From Paraspadella gotoi (taxonomy: Eukaryota; Chaetognatha), in NCBI GenBank assembly GCA_051294375.1, contig CM119266.1, positions 6,093,431 through 6,157,430 of the forward strand: a stretch of DNA of 64,000 bases. The letters run 5' to 3'. Below, piece after piece: positions 10,410 through 23,900 of the stretch; the stretch's first letter is position 1; every line of letters starts with the position of its first letter. The notes beneath the pieces were generated by a model that saw only the letters and a list, made by a program, of their open reading frames with translations, made no database searches and was not told the origin of the DNA. The position numbers and the translations under genes were made by a program.

Positions 10410-13400
10410 ATGTACGGATCTCGCTCCACTTCCGGTTGGACTCGCGACGCTAAATCCTTGGCCGGCGTCAATGGCGACGTCTCCGGCGGCGGCGGCCTCA
10501 GTGGCAGCAGCGGCGGCGTCAGGGGCGTGGCTCTCGACGCCGGCAGCGTCGCAAACGAATTTCTTCAGGGATTCAGACGAGTGGACGACGGGAGGTTGAA
10601 GACGGCGGGTGAGATGGCGGGAAAGTTGAAGAGTGATTTTGAAGGTTGTGAAGTGAGAATTGAAATGAGATGGAAGCTAAATTGCCCGTTTAGCTCAACA
10701 ATAGGCAATGATGTTTGATTATACAGTAATATTAATAATTTTTGGTCGATTTAAGTATGTATGAGTTTTGGGATGAGAATGGATTTCTTTTAGAATGGAA
10801 TCACAAAAGGACGTGTGACTCACATGTCACACCTCGACATTCTTGACTCATGACTTTTTCGCTTTTGTGATCAAGTCATTCGGTGAGACTACACACATAA
10901 CGGCCTTTTTATTCACAGCTTTCACGGTGGTCGATTCCGCCCACCATCTCACTTCACTCTCACCCGTCGTGTGAAAAAAAATAAAACTTTTAAAAATACA
11001 TTTAACGATCAAAACTCTTTGTTTATGATGTATGATATCTTCGTTACACACTATTCGAGTTCTATGCAGAAAAATCAGAAATAGTAAATAATTTGAATAA
11101 AATTATTACAGTTAGTCGTCCTCCAATATTTGGTGTCGGTCTGCCCGACTTTGTTGTCTGTTCCAACGCGCATAAAATTTCGTATTATTATTTTAATGCT
11201 CTCGATCTACATCTATTTGCTATTTAATTTTTGGCCGAATCTTTCTCGATGAATTAACCAACGTACCAAAAGACAAAGAAGTACCTACCATGAAAATAAA
11301 TTGAAATAAACTATTATTTTAATGCTCACTCTTAATCATTAGGAAATAATGTGCAAATGAGGTTCGAAGCGAGGCTCGTAAAAAATAACAAATGATCCGT
11401 CCACTGATTTTCAGACGACGACGACGTCAAATCTCAACCGGAAGTGACGTCAACTGAGGCGATGACGTCATCGAGTTTTATCAAATTGATGGAGGAAAAT
11501 CAAAGTCTGAAGGCGGAAGTTGGAAGGATGGAGTCGCTGTTGAAGGAGCACACCTTGCACAACTCGCTCGTCAGGTGAAAGAGAGAGAAAGACGGGGAAG
11601 AGAGAGAGAGAGAGAGAGAATTGAGATGAGATTGAAATTGAAATAATGATTAATTGTAAATAGCAGGGATAAAGAGGGGATATAATTCAAGTCGGATGAA
11701 AATGATTAAAAAAAGCCGTTACTAGAATATTTTAGGTTTTTACAAAAGATTCGACGGGAATGAAGATTTGCAGGTTTTGTCGCCGGTTTATTTTTAAGAG
11801 AATCCGAACTTAGGAGCTTGAATGCTCATTTTTTATCCTTTTATTCTTTTTTCTCCTGTTTTCTTCTTATCTTTTTATCTCGCCAGACGGGCTTAGGCTT
11901 AGGCTTAGGGCCGTCTTGGGCGAGATGTTCGCTTCTGTTTCTTTTTGACCGTCGTCGACGTTGTCGTTAAAATCACGCTTTTTTACAATTGAAAATTATA
12001 AAAGTTTGTAACCATAAGAAGCTAAAAATTTAGATATTTCTTCTAATCAGCAAGATTTTTTTAGATTCACATGTTTCATATTGCTACAATTATTTTTTAT
12101 GTTTTATTTACAAAACAATTGTATTGATTTATTTTTTTTTATAAAAACTACTACGAATTACGATTGTTTCTTATAAAAGTGTGATATCATAGGAAGCTAA
12201 AAATTTAGATATGGTTTCTCATCATCCCCACCCCCCACTAAACCAAAAAAAGGGAAACCTCGCCATCCCTTCAACTTCCCCTCTTACCGGTTGACAGGGT
12301 ACAACAAAAAAACCGGCTCACGTGACAATTCCCTCTTCGCATCTCCCCGATTAGGATTTTTTCGAATCTTTTCTTCGATTCATAGGACTTTTTAGTTGCG
12401 CCCCGAGTAATCGCGGAACAACTCTATAAGTCACTTTTCGGCCGGTCTTTCGGTCGATCTATTTTTTCTTGGTATTACAGAGATTCAAATATGAGCTCGG
12501 TAGTCTGTACTCGATGATAGCTTGAAAAGATATCTACTAGATAGTTTTCATGAAAAGACTTAACTCCATAAAACTGAACTAATGTTTCAAAACGCCACTT
12601 AAAATGGGTTTATACGCAAAATAACCTCGAGTCCAAATACATCAATCAATTACTATTACCTATTATTTCCTTTACGCTCTCCGCCTTTCCATCTTCCAGC
12701 ACTTAAATATTTCCTCTTTTACCGTCTCATTTTTACCCCAACCCTCTCTCTCCCTTCACTCCCTCTCCAGCCCCCTCGACGGCGCGCTGAAGACAGATTC
12801 CGAAGCCGATTCCATCGAATTCTCTTCGCTAACAAAAGAGCAGCTCGTGAGAATCAACGCGAGGCTGAGAAACAAGATGGAGGAGGAAAGCGCCAGCTAT
12901 CGGAGAAAATTGGAAAGTTTTCACGAGAGTCAACAACGACAGGCGCAACTCGTGCAGAAGCTGCAGTCAAAGGTTAATATATTTCCATTTATAAATATAT
13001 TTAAGTTTATTTTAAAGATATACATGAAAATGAAATGCATAGATTTCATTTTAAATAAATTGAAAGTGAACCGATAGAAGTAAGGGCCTAGGTAAGGAAA
13101 ACCTCAAAATTCTTGTGACAAATTGCAAAATGGGAAGCACAACTTTTCACCCGCCAATTTTCAAATAATACTCTTTTTTTATTATTACTTGTTTCATTTG
13201 TCTTTCCTATCTTAAACCATTTTCTTCACGACTGATCCAGGTGATCCAATACAAACGGAAATGCTCCGAGCTGGAGCAAACCCTGACGGACATCTCCGGA
13301 GAGCACGCTCGCTCTCGAACGGAGATGCGGGCGACGGCGACGACCCTGGCGGGCGAATTGGAAACTACGAACAAAAGACTAAACGAGATGAGCGATGATC

Positions 13401-16118
13401 GAGACTTGGATCTGGAATCGGCGTTAGTTCGGTTGGAAGAGGAGCAACAGAGAGGCGCTAGTCTCGGTGTGTGTCTTTTGTTTGTTTGTTTGTTTATTTT
13501 GTTTTTATTTTTATTACAATCCCTGTCACAGCTCACGTGAATTCGATGCTGCGTGAACAACTGGACGAAGCGACGGAAGCGAATCACAGTCTCACGAGTG
13601 ATATTCAGAAGATCAGCCAAGATTGGCTCTCCACAAAGGTCTCTTTTATTAATTTATTTATTTATTTGTTTGTTTTACATACTTAATTTTTTTATTTATT
13701 ATTTATTCATTTAAATATTTATTTGTTAATTTATTGGTACATTTATTTAATATTTCATTTTAAGGAGGAATTAAAAATGAAGGAGACGGCCTGGGAGGAA
13801 GAAGAGGCTTCCTTCACAAATTATTACTCGAACGAACACAACAAACTTCTCAGCCTTTGGAAGGACGTCGTCAATTTCAGGTATTATTGTTTTTGTCTTT
13901 TGTTTTGTCTTTTTTTTTCTTTTCATGTCATTATGTTTTGTTTTAGTCTTTTGTTTTTGTGTTAATCTTTTGTTTTTATTTATTGTCTTTTGCTTTTCTC
14001 TTTAGCTTTTGTCTGTTGTTTTTGTCTTTCTTTTTTGTTTTTTGTTTTTTTTTTCTTTTCTTTGGCAAAGATTTTTTATATTTCCCAACATTCTTTCACA
14101 TTAGTGATTCGCTGTGAGGTTTTTTATTATTATTTATAAATTAACTTAAAAAAAGTCTTTATTTTCAATCTTTTCTCATTGTTTTTGTTTTCCTTCATGA
14201 GATGAAACATCCGATTTTGACTAAAGAATAAATATTATCTTGACATCTTGACCGTTGGGCGGACCTCCAGACTTCTTGATCATTGACATGACCTCTTGAC
14301 CTTCTGACCCCCACCCCCGCGTCCTTTCCAGACGCCAATACGTCGAGATGAAGACGGCGAACGAGCGCGACCTCTCGTCCGTCCGCGCGGATGTGACGCG
14401 TGCGATGAGGACGATTCACGCCGGATGCGTTAACGTGGGAATCAAGGTTGGAACGCCTCGTCGAAAATGGGGGGGCGACTGTTAAGCGGGGGTTTTGGGT
14501 GTCATATCATGTCTTTTATCATGTCAAATCATATCATGTCTCTTATATACTATCTACTATCTACCAGTCTCTTAGGAGGCGTGGGTTCGAATCCGACCAC
14601 TGCCACCACATTTAAGTATTTAGACAGGAATTTCAATATGAAACCAAAGTGGATTTTATTCTCAGATATAAGTTATGCGAAGACGGTGTGAGAATTTGAG
14701 ACAGATGGATTCAATACAAAAAACAATCAGTATTTATACAGTTCAACCGGATCATCGACACGGCCTCGTTTTCCCGATGGCATGAAGCCCCTCTTCTCAT
14801 TGGTCCATTCCGATGGTGATTCATCCAATCGGCGCGTCCTTGTTCGATTTCATCCGATTCCGTCTGCGATGATACTATCTACTAAACTACTATACTTACA
14901 TATATATAATATATTATATATAATATATACTTATATAGTGACTCTGTCTCTTATAATATTATGTCCTTTAATATATTATGAAATTGGTATAAAATTATCC
15001 ATTAATTTAATAAACAACGTGCCCCTGACTTTGGACAGGCTTGGGTGGTTTAAGCCCTCCATCACTCTTACAAGATAATGACAAAGAAGGTCCCTGCAAG
15101 TTTTCAATCAAGACTCTCTGACTCTCAGTCTTTTTTATTCACTCCCAGAGTACCTGGCTTCCCTATCAATGAAGTGACATAATATTTCAAGGAATGTGTT
15201 TTGTTCTATTGTCTCTTTTTAAACGTATTATGAATTCTATAAACCTCTTCCTTATCCCATCTCCCCAATCGCACCCCCGCCACACCCCACCCCCCCTTTC
15301 CAGACCCGCGCCTCTGACAACGAGCGATCGTCCCTCATCGGCCGCGAGACGGACTCTCGAAAGGAGGCTGAGTCTCGATTGAGAGAGAAGGAGAGAGAGA
15401 CGGAGGAAGTGAAGAGAGAATCTCAGAGCCGAGTCAGGGCTTTGGAGGAAAAGGTAAGGGAATGATTGGGTGAAGGAGAACTTACCCAAAGGGAAGGATG
15501 TTAAGGGTCAGGATAAAGATTAAATCAGGGATTTGGTTTTGGTTTTGGTTTGAAGATTACGGATGGATATGAAGTATTAAGATGAGAGATTAGGTGTAAG
15601 ATTAAACCTAAGCCTTCTCTGATCTTAGTTAAATAGGGAGCATAAGTATTAACAACTTACATGCTTTGTTCATTTTATAATGATGTCAGAAAAAAAAATC
15701 CCATATGCCTATATTTGAATTCTTAGCTGGGGTCTCCCTAGAGAATCTGCTAGAAAATCTTCCTTTTTTTTTCACCATGGTCTTTGTAAACAGGGAATGA
15801 CTCTTTCCATCGCGATTCATTAATCGATAAATTTTCTGCAATATGCACTATTAGTTTAAACTACCCCAAATTGTAAAAATATCAAGTTTTGCCGTTACAT
15901 GCAATTCTTTGATATAATAATGATTTGTAGGAGACTAAAAATAGACGGTCTCCTCAGATTTGTTATTTTTTAATTTCTCTCCCTCAGTTATCGTTGGTCG
16001 GCGCAGAATTGGAAAAACTCAAATCAGAAATTAGAAGTAAAGAAGAAAAAATCAAAAGTTTGGAGGAAATGAAATTAGAACTGGAGTCGAGAGTGGATCA
16101 TCTGGAGGTGAGAGTGAG

Positions 16119-16149
<31 letters not shown>

Positions 16150-17409
16150 TAATATTAATCATGTTATCATTTTAATCTTGATGACAGGCGGCGAAGAATT
16201 TGACTTCGGGAAAACTGGACGAAGAACAAGAAGAGAAAAAAAGTTTGGGCGACGAAAATGTCGCGTTGAAAGTGAGATTAGTTGTTGTTGTTGTTTTTCC
16301 ATTTTCATTTGGCTAATTTCTCCCATCTATTTGTATATAATTCATTCATTTTTCCCATTTATCAAATATGTACATTTATCACTTCGTTATTATCTTATCA
16401 ATTTGGCTTTTCTATTTGTCTAATTTATATTGTTATTCTATTTCTTTCATATCTAATCCAATAGTCCAATACATGTTTCTGTTCCATTTCACTTATTAAG
16501 ATGTAGTTCGCCCTTTCTTAATCATAAAATCAATTATTGAATATTAATGAGAAACCCAACCCTCATCTCAAATATTTTTATCCAATCACAACTAACTTCT
16601 CAATCTTCCTCCAATCAAAACTCAAATCCTTCACTTACCCCCAACCACCCTCCCACCCCACCCCCTCAAATCCATCCACCCCACTCTCCCCTTCAAAAGG
16701 ACGCCCTCCGCGGCATCGCCTCACTCGTTCTCTCCGACGCCGAGATTCTACCGGACGAAGACGTCGGCGTCGTCGTCGATTCGTGCGGCGTCGTTTCCGG
16801 CTTCGGCGCGGCGTCTGCTGACGACGCCGCCGCCATCTTGGCTCGCGCTGCGTCGCCAATTCGGTCGCGGCCGTCGTCGCCGACGCGGCAGCTGCACGGG
16901 CGGACGAGGAGCGACTCGCCTGGGAGGTGAGGGAAGGTTGAGGGGCGGTTGAGTAAGTTGTATCTCCGGTCTTAGGATTATACACAAAACGTAATTTCAA
17001 GTTTATTACAACAATTTATATAAAAAAAGGGACGTTTATGGATGGTTTTTTTTATAACTGAAAACTGTATATAAACTTGAACTATAAAACTATTTCAGTA
17101 ACTGTCATTACTTCAATATGCAAATGAGATTATAGCACCTAATCTCATTTCATGCTGCATGCTATAGTTATTCTTGATACCGATTTTTCTTGTCTGTTAT
17201 ATTTAAATTGAAGCTTAATTCGTAATTTCTGAATTCCGCTCGCCAGATTCCGCTCTCTCTCCCCACGCCGCACGCCCGCCTTCGTCGAGTCTACCTGCAA
17301 CGCCGTCCAATCCGCCCTCAACAAACGTCAGTTGCAGATCAGGGAACTCCGCGCCAAGTTGCTCGCCAGCAGGGACCAACAGACGCACCTCAAGAAAGCA
17401 TTGGATGAT
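10410..17409 (+). CDS. CROCC: Rootletin exons 1-12: N-terminal rootletin domain and first Ser/Pro break
   Basis: Exons: 10410-10608, 11415-11574, 12771-12972, 13241-13466, 13532-13638, 13765-13880, 14332-14446, 15304-15453, 15988-16107, 16188-16271, 16700-16926, 17247-17409 (residues 1 to about 623). Residues 1-66 are Gly/Ser-rich and probably disordered. Exons 3-7 hold the most conserved N-terminal domain, with SDIQKISQDW and FTNYYSNEHNKLLSLWKDVV matching the family. Exons 11-12 encode a non-coiled segment rich in SP and RS pairs (SPIRSRPSSPTRQ, RSLSPRRTPAF), the position where vertebrate rootletin also has an Arg/Ser/Pro linker. Introns hold minisatellites and mobile elements; intron 7 (14447-15303) carries a tRNA-Leu half and a family-3 repeat. 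Confidence 0.93.
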
Positions 17410-20400
17410 GTAAGTTAGATTTTAAAAAAGGTGAATGAGGATTGGATAAAATTGAATCATTATGGCAACAGCCGGGTTGCCTGTGATGCCCATCGAGATG
17501 GGGCATCTCACTGTTGGCTTTGGGGGCTTCCAACCCTCAGTGACGCATCCAGTCACTTGCGCGGTTACCCCCGGACGGTCTCGCTTTGCCAACGCAGAGG
17601 GATGTCGTGAGGACTGTGGATGGAACACTACGCTTGGGATGGTGTGTTCCCGTGACGTGAGGCGGTGTGAATATACCGCCACATCATAATGTTAAAAGTT
17701 TTTTATCATTAAGAGATATCGCATTAGGCCTTTTACACATTGGGTCATTTAGGTGACCCGGAATTACATGTATTTTGGTTTCTTTCTGTCAGTCTGTATC
17801 ATCTTCATAACTTCTTGAAAGTAGCCATGGTTTGATAAATGGTCCACGCATTTAAAGCGTGTTTTAAAATACATTTTAATGCTCTCAAATTTAATTATTT
17901 GTATAATAATCATTTATTATCATTTAACTGAATTAAATTTTCTTCCAGGTTGTCGGGGAGAAGCAAGATTTGATCCAACATCGTGAGACATCGAAATTAG
18001 AGGCTGAGGATTTGAAGCAGACGAAAATCAATTTGGAGAGAGAAAAGGATTTAGTGAAAGGACAATTGGCCATCGCTAATGTGGAGAAAGGGAATTTGGA
18101 GAGCGGGAGACAGGTAGAGAAGAGAAGAGAAGAGAAAGAGAAGAGAAGAGAAAAGGAACGTCAAGATTATAAAAGAAAATAAATTTACTAGGATTTAAAA
18201 GAAAACAAAGAAAGAAAAAGTTAAAAAAAATAATATAAAAAAATTTCAAGCAGAAATAAGGGGAAAAGAAGAATAAGAAATATACTAAGAAATAAAGAAG
18301 GAAAAAAGTGTAAGATAGAAAATAACATTGCAGAAAATGAATTAAAAGAAATAAATTAAAGAGAGAAGGAAAGAATAGAAAAAAAGGGGGAAAAAAGAGG
18401 AGAAGAAAGATAGAAAAAATAAATGAAAAAAATATTACTTTTAGATAAAAATTATTCAATCAATCAATCTTCCACTCAGGCGCTCCTTGACAAACTAGAA
18501 GAGATCCGCACGGAAGTGGAGCGCGTGCGGACGGCCAACTCGGAGCTCCAACGTCTCCGCGACAACTTGGAGGACGAGAAGGAGGATCTGGTGAAGGATG
18601 CGGAGAGGCGCGCCAAGGAGTTCGTCAGAAATCAGAAGACGATGCAGTGTTTAGAGGCGAAAAACTCACAGTTGAAGGTTTGGAAAGCGCTTGATCTTTT
18701 TTGGAATTAAGTTAAGTTAAGTTCGTTTTTGTAAATATCTTATATTATGAATTAAAGAAACCCTAAAAAATATATTTTACGTACAATTATTTATTTTAAA
18801 TAAAAATTTCAATGAATTTTGTTTTCTTAACGTAAGTCTTTTTGTAATTTTTTTTTCATTTCTCTTTTTTTCTCGCTAAGAATCTACATATTATTTTAGT
18901 ACTCATGAATATATTCTTAATTCGGTTTTATTTTCTTGCTTAACATTTTTCCTCTGTAAATTTTGGTTGATTTTTTATCTTCATAATGATTTCCACTTCT
19001 CTCTTCCGCTCTCTCTATTACTTAATTACTTTCAGCCTAACAATATTTGTTAACAAGATCGATGTCTGTCCTAATTCTCCAGGAGGATCTCTACAAGATG
19101 AAGGAAGACCTGAACCGAATCGAATTGGACAAAGAATGTGAAGAACAAGAAAAGAACGACGTTTTTAATTCTTTGAAAAAAGCGGAGATTCGAGTCTCGG
19201 AATTAGAATTGGAAGTCAGTCGATTGAATAACGAAGATGCGGGGCTGAGGTGAGAGAGAGAGAGAGAAGAGAAGAGAGAGAAAGAAGAGAAAGAGAGAGA
19301 GAGAGAGACAGTACAGATAGGACGACTGACAACGTTCAAAGGTGGAAGCTTTGCCGAGTTCGCCGGTTACAAAGACTCGGGTCTCCGTGAGCCGCTCACG
19401 AATTCGACCTTTTAAAAAAAGTTATTTTTGTTTGGTCTACGTGACAGTTTAAATCTTAAAATATGTAGAAATGTTGAAAAAAATTAATTAATGTTTATAT
19501 TTATCAGGGACGAATTGTTAAAACTTCAAACGCTTAACGAAGGACTGGGTCAAGACAAAATAGAGTTGAACAACTTTATACTTGCGTTGGAAGAGGATAA
19601 AGTTAAGGTGAAAATGGATGGGGATTGTTGAGAGTGGGGGCATAAAAATGTTGAGAGTGGAGGCATGAAAATGTTGAGAGTGGAGGTATGAAAATGTTGA
19701 GAGTGGAGGCATAAAAATGTTGAGAGTGGAGGCATGAAAATGCCGAGAGTTGAAGAATGAAAATGTTGAGTGTGGAAGAATAAGGGTATATAAAGAGAAA
19801 GAATTGGCTTTTGAGAGTGGAAGAATTTGTTTTTGAGAGTGGAAGAATTTGTTTTTGAGAGTGCAAGAATTGGAATTTTTAATGGAGAAAAACTAGAATT
19901 TTTTTACTGATAGAATTAGAATTTTGATGGTGAAAAAAATAGTGTATTGAAAGTTAAATAATAAAAATGTTGAAAGTTGAATTATAAAAATGTTGTTCAT
20001 GTGAGAATGCGTGTTAAAAGTACGTTCATATTGAAAGTCGAAGAATGTAGTATTATTTATCAATTGTTTATTGCGGTGTCGCTAAGTGGGTCAGATTTGT
20101 TTCGTCGATGGTATATTTTTTGTTTCATTTTTACTAATTGTTCAACGAAGAATATCATCTATTAAATTAAAATTAAAACATTTATTCCCCCTTTTCTCCC
20201 TTCGTCAAAAGTTATTCCAAGAAAAGTCCGAAGTTTCTCAAGATCGTGAAAAGTTTAAAGAGCGACTGACCAAATCCGAGGCGGAGAAATTAGACGCTGA
20301 GAACGAGAGAAACAAGAGGGCGCACGAGTCGGAGTTGGCGGAAGCGTCGAGGATGCAGCTGGAGGAAGAGTTAAGGATCGCTCATAGGGACAAGGCTGAG

Positions 20401-20874
20401 GTGAGGGGGTTGGGTGAGTCATTGGAACGGCTCTCGATGTTATTCTTAAAGGTTAAAGATGTTCAAATTTTCATTAATATTTACTATTCAGTTTAAAATC
20501 TTTTTTTACTGTTTAGTAGTATTTTTAATTAGCACAAACAAATCTGTAATTTTTTTCCCAATTTTTCATTCTTGTGTTAAGCTGTAGTTTTCAAATTATA
20601 ATCTTTTGGCAAAAAAAAAAAACATAATGCTTGACACAAAATTTTAATTGTTTCTTTTTTCCAGGCCCAAGAGTCTCTCGCCGCCCTCCAGCGGCAGAAG
20701 AAGTCGTTGACGGAAGAGTTGGCGACGACGCGCGCGGACGCCGACCGCGTGGCGACGCACCACGCGCGGTTGGGGCGAGAGAAGGAGGATCTGGCGCGCG
20801 CCAAAGCGGAAGTGGGCGTGGTCGTTGCGGCGCTGGAGGCGGAGACCCGTCAGCAGGCGGATCTGATAGCGGGT

Positions 20875-20920
<46 letters not shown>

Positions 20921-23900
20921 TTTGAAAGGTCGCGTATCCAAGGTTTCCCCCACTAAGTAGTAAAAGATTGTAATCTTTTACTAATTTAGTCTGTTATTCA
21001 GATACTTGACCAAATTCACAGAGTTTTCTGAATGCTCAAATTTGACTTAATTCACATAATAGACTGCATGCACAAGAATTGACTTAATTCACAGAATGAA
21101 TTCACCGAATTCATTCCCCCCCCAACTTATCTCTCTAGGACTCCGCGCGGACAAGGAAGGGCTCGAGACGGCCGTGTTCGAGTCTCAGCAGCGAATCTTG
21201 ACGCTGGAGAATCGAAAGGAGGCGCTGGAGGCGGAGAATCAGGAGCTGCTGCTGCGGAAGGACGGGCTGCTGGAGGACGTGCAGCGGCTGAGGTGAGGTT
21301 TATGATGTAGCGAGTCACGAAGAGGAGTTTTGAGGAAAGTCTTAACTCTTTAACTATTTAATTTGGTTTGTTGCAAAAAAAGTTGGCTCTTTTAACCTAA
21401 CCTTTTCTTTGAGACAATTAATTTAAAAATATAACAACAGAAACAGTGAAATAATGTTTCTCATCCTAAATTCTGAAATAGTTTTAAAATTACTCTGATA
21501 TTTACAATATTTATAAACATTAAATTAATTTTTATTCCTTTATTCCAAATCGAGTCAGTCTGTAAGAGGCGTTTCATCTTGTCCTTTCACAATGACCTTT
21601 TGTTTTCCCCAGATTCCAACTCGAATCGGACAACGAGAGAAAAGAGAGAGAGAAAGAGACGTTGATCGAAAAATCTGAGAAAGACAATCAAGAGAATCAA
21701 ATTCGGCTGCAGCAGGCGAGGCAGACGCACGAGGAGGACGTGGAGAAACTTACCCAAGAAAAGATTGAGTTGAGGTAAGGCCTCGAGGGTCTTGGATTCG
21801 ATGGCAGCGTTGAGAGTAAGTTTAATTTCTTACTTTTTTTTAACTTCAGATCGCAACTGGAGAAAGCGAGGGACGAAGCTATTTATAGATTGGAGGTGGA
21901 GAAAGAAGAGCTCAACGGAAAATATAATCAAGAGAAGGTAAGTTGGTAAATTAGGTAAGAAGGTTTATTTAAATTTAATTAAATCAGTCGCGAATAACTT
22001 TTTACGAACTGCAATATCTTTAATTGATTAATGTTATTATTATGGTTTTTGTTATCTTATTAAGTTAATATAATTTGTCCTTTTAAGCAATCGCAAATAA
22101 TTTTTCTAGACTGCTTCATATTTTATTTGCTTGTAATTATTTGCTTATCAAGTTATTTCTTTTTTCCCCCAGGAGGAGCTCAACAACGAAATCCTTCGCC
22201 TCCAGAAAGAAAGAGACGATTGTCTTTTGTTGGCGGAAAACGAGAAACAGCAGCGCCTCTCGCAGGCGCAAGCGGACAAGGCCGCCATCTTGGAAAAAGT
22301 CTCCGTCGCCAACAATCAACTCGGGTGAGAATATGAGAATTTATGAACAGTGAATTCATACCAAATTTCAAACATATATGAGGAAAAACATTAACAAATG
22401 CGATATAATGCCTATTTAATTGTTTATAATAACAAACAACATTTTACAGGGAAACTCGCGTCGAATTGGATAAAGCGAAGCGAGAAGCGGAAATGGAAAG
22501 AGAAGCGAGCAAAGAAAAGATTCACGCTTTAAACACAGAAATCCAAAACAACAGGTTTTCATCCTTTCTTTAAAAGATTAAAAATTGGATTAATAGGCTG
22601 CGTTGGTCTCTTGATATCTAAATATCCATCCATCGATCCAACTATCCACACTTCCATCTGTCCATTTATTTTTTTATCACTTTATCCATTTCATCCGTCC
22701 ATTCTTCAATCCATCTATTAATCCATCCATTCAGAAAACCATCCATCCATTTATCAATCCACTCATTGATTAATCCCTCCCTCCTTCCGATCCATATTCA
22801 TTTAACTCATCCATCTATTTGACTGTCCATATATTTATTCATCCATTATGGCAACAGCCGAGTTGCCTGTGATGCCCATTGGGATGGGGCATCTCACTGT
22901 TGGCTTTGGGGGCTTCCGACCCTCAGTGACGCATCCAGTCACTGGCGCGGTTACCCTAGGACGGTCTCGCTTTGCCAACGCAGAGGGAAGTCGTTAGGAC
23001 TGTGGATGGAACACTACGCCTGGGATGGTGTGTTCCCCCTCTGAGCCAATGGATTTGGCTGAACGATGGTGGTCGTGAGGCGGTGTGAATATACCGCCAC
23101 ACCATCCTATATAATCGTTCATTAGTTTAACAATCTATAAATCCATCCATCTATTGATCCATCCTTGGGTCCATTCCTTCATCTATTCATCGAACCCATC
23201 CATTTAATACATCTATTAATCCATCCAAACACCTATTAATCCATTCATACATCTATTAATCCATCCATACATCTATTAATACATCCATACATCTATTAAT
23301 CCATCCGATCCAGATCAGCGTTCGAGGCCTCGACTCTCGCTCAAGAGAAGGAAGTCAAGGAGGCGGAGAATCGCGTCGTGGAGTGGAGACAGAAGAAGGA
23401 ACAGGTCGACCACGAGCTCGCCGAGTGCAAGGTCGGAATAAGAATAATTTTATTAGATATAGCTTTAGAATTTTTAATTTAAAATAAACACTCAATTACT
23501 AAGTACTGAATCGTGGCGAATCAGTCGACCCCGAAACTAAATATTTTGTAAAACGTAGGTTTGAGACGATTTCCTTGTAGATTTTATCTCAGTATCCAAC
23601 ATACAAATAGGATTTAAGTGTCTACTCAAATATTTAGCTACAAAATAAATTTTCTTTAAAAATTAAACAAAATTAATGTTAAAAAGATTTTGAAGGCGTC
23701 CAGGAAGAAGATGATTTTAAAAGTTAAAAAAATAGTAACATTCTGCAATGATCTGCATTGATGTCATTGTAAGGTTACAACAGAATGTCTAGCAGCAAAA
23801 GCTATTCATGCGCTTGTCCTCAAATCTTCAAATCTCCATAACGATTCATCTTCAAACGTTCGTTGCCCAATGCACAGAAGTCCATTGCCCATTTGTCCAT

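Noticed and set aside
19091-19339. Minus-strand Ser-rich frame over rootletin exon 15
   Set aside because: It is the antisense shadow of a coiled-coil exon plus a (GA)n tract.
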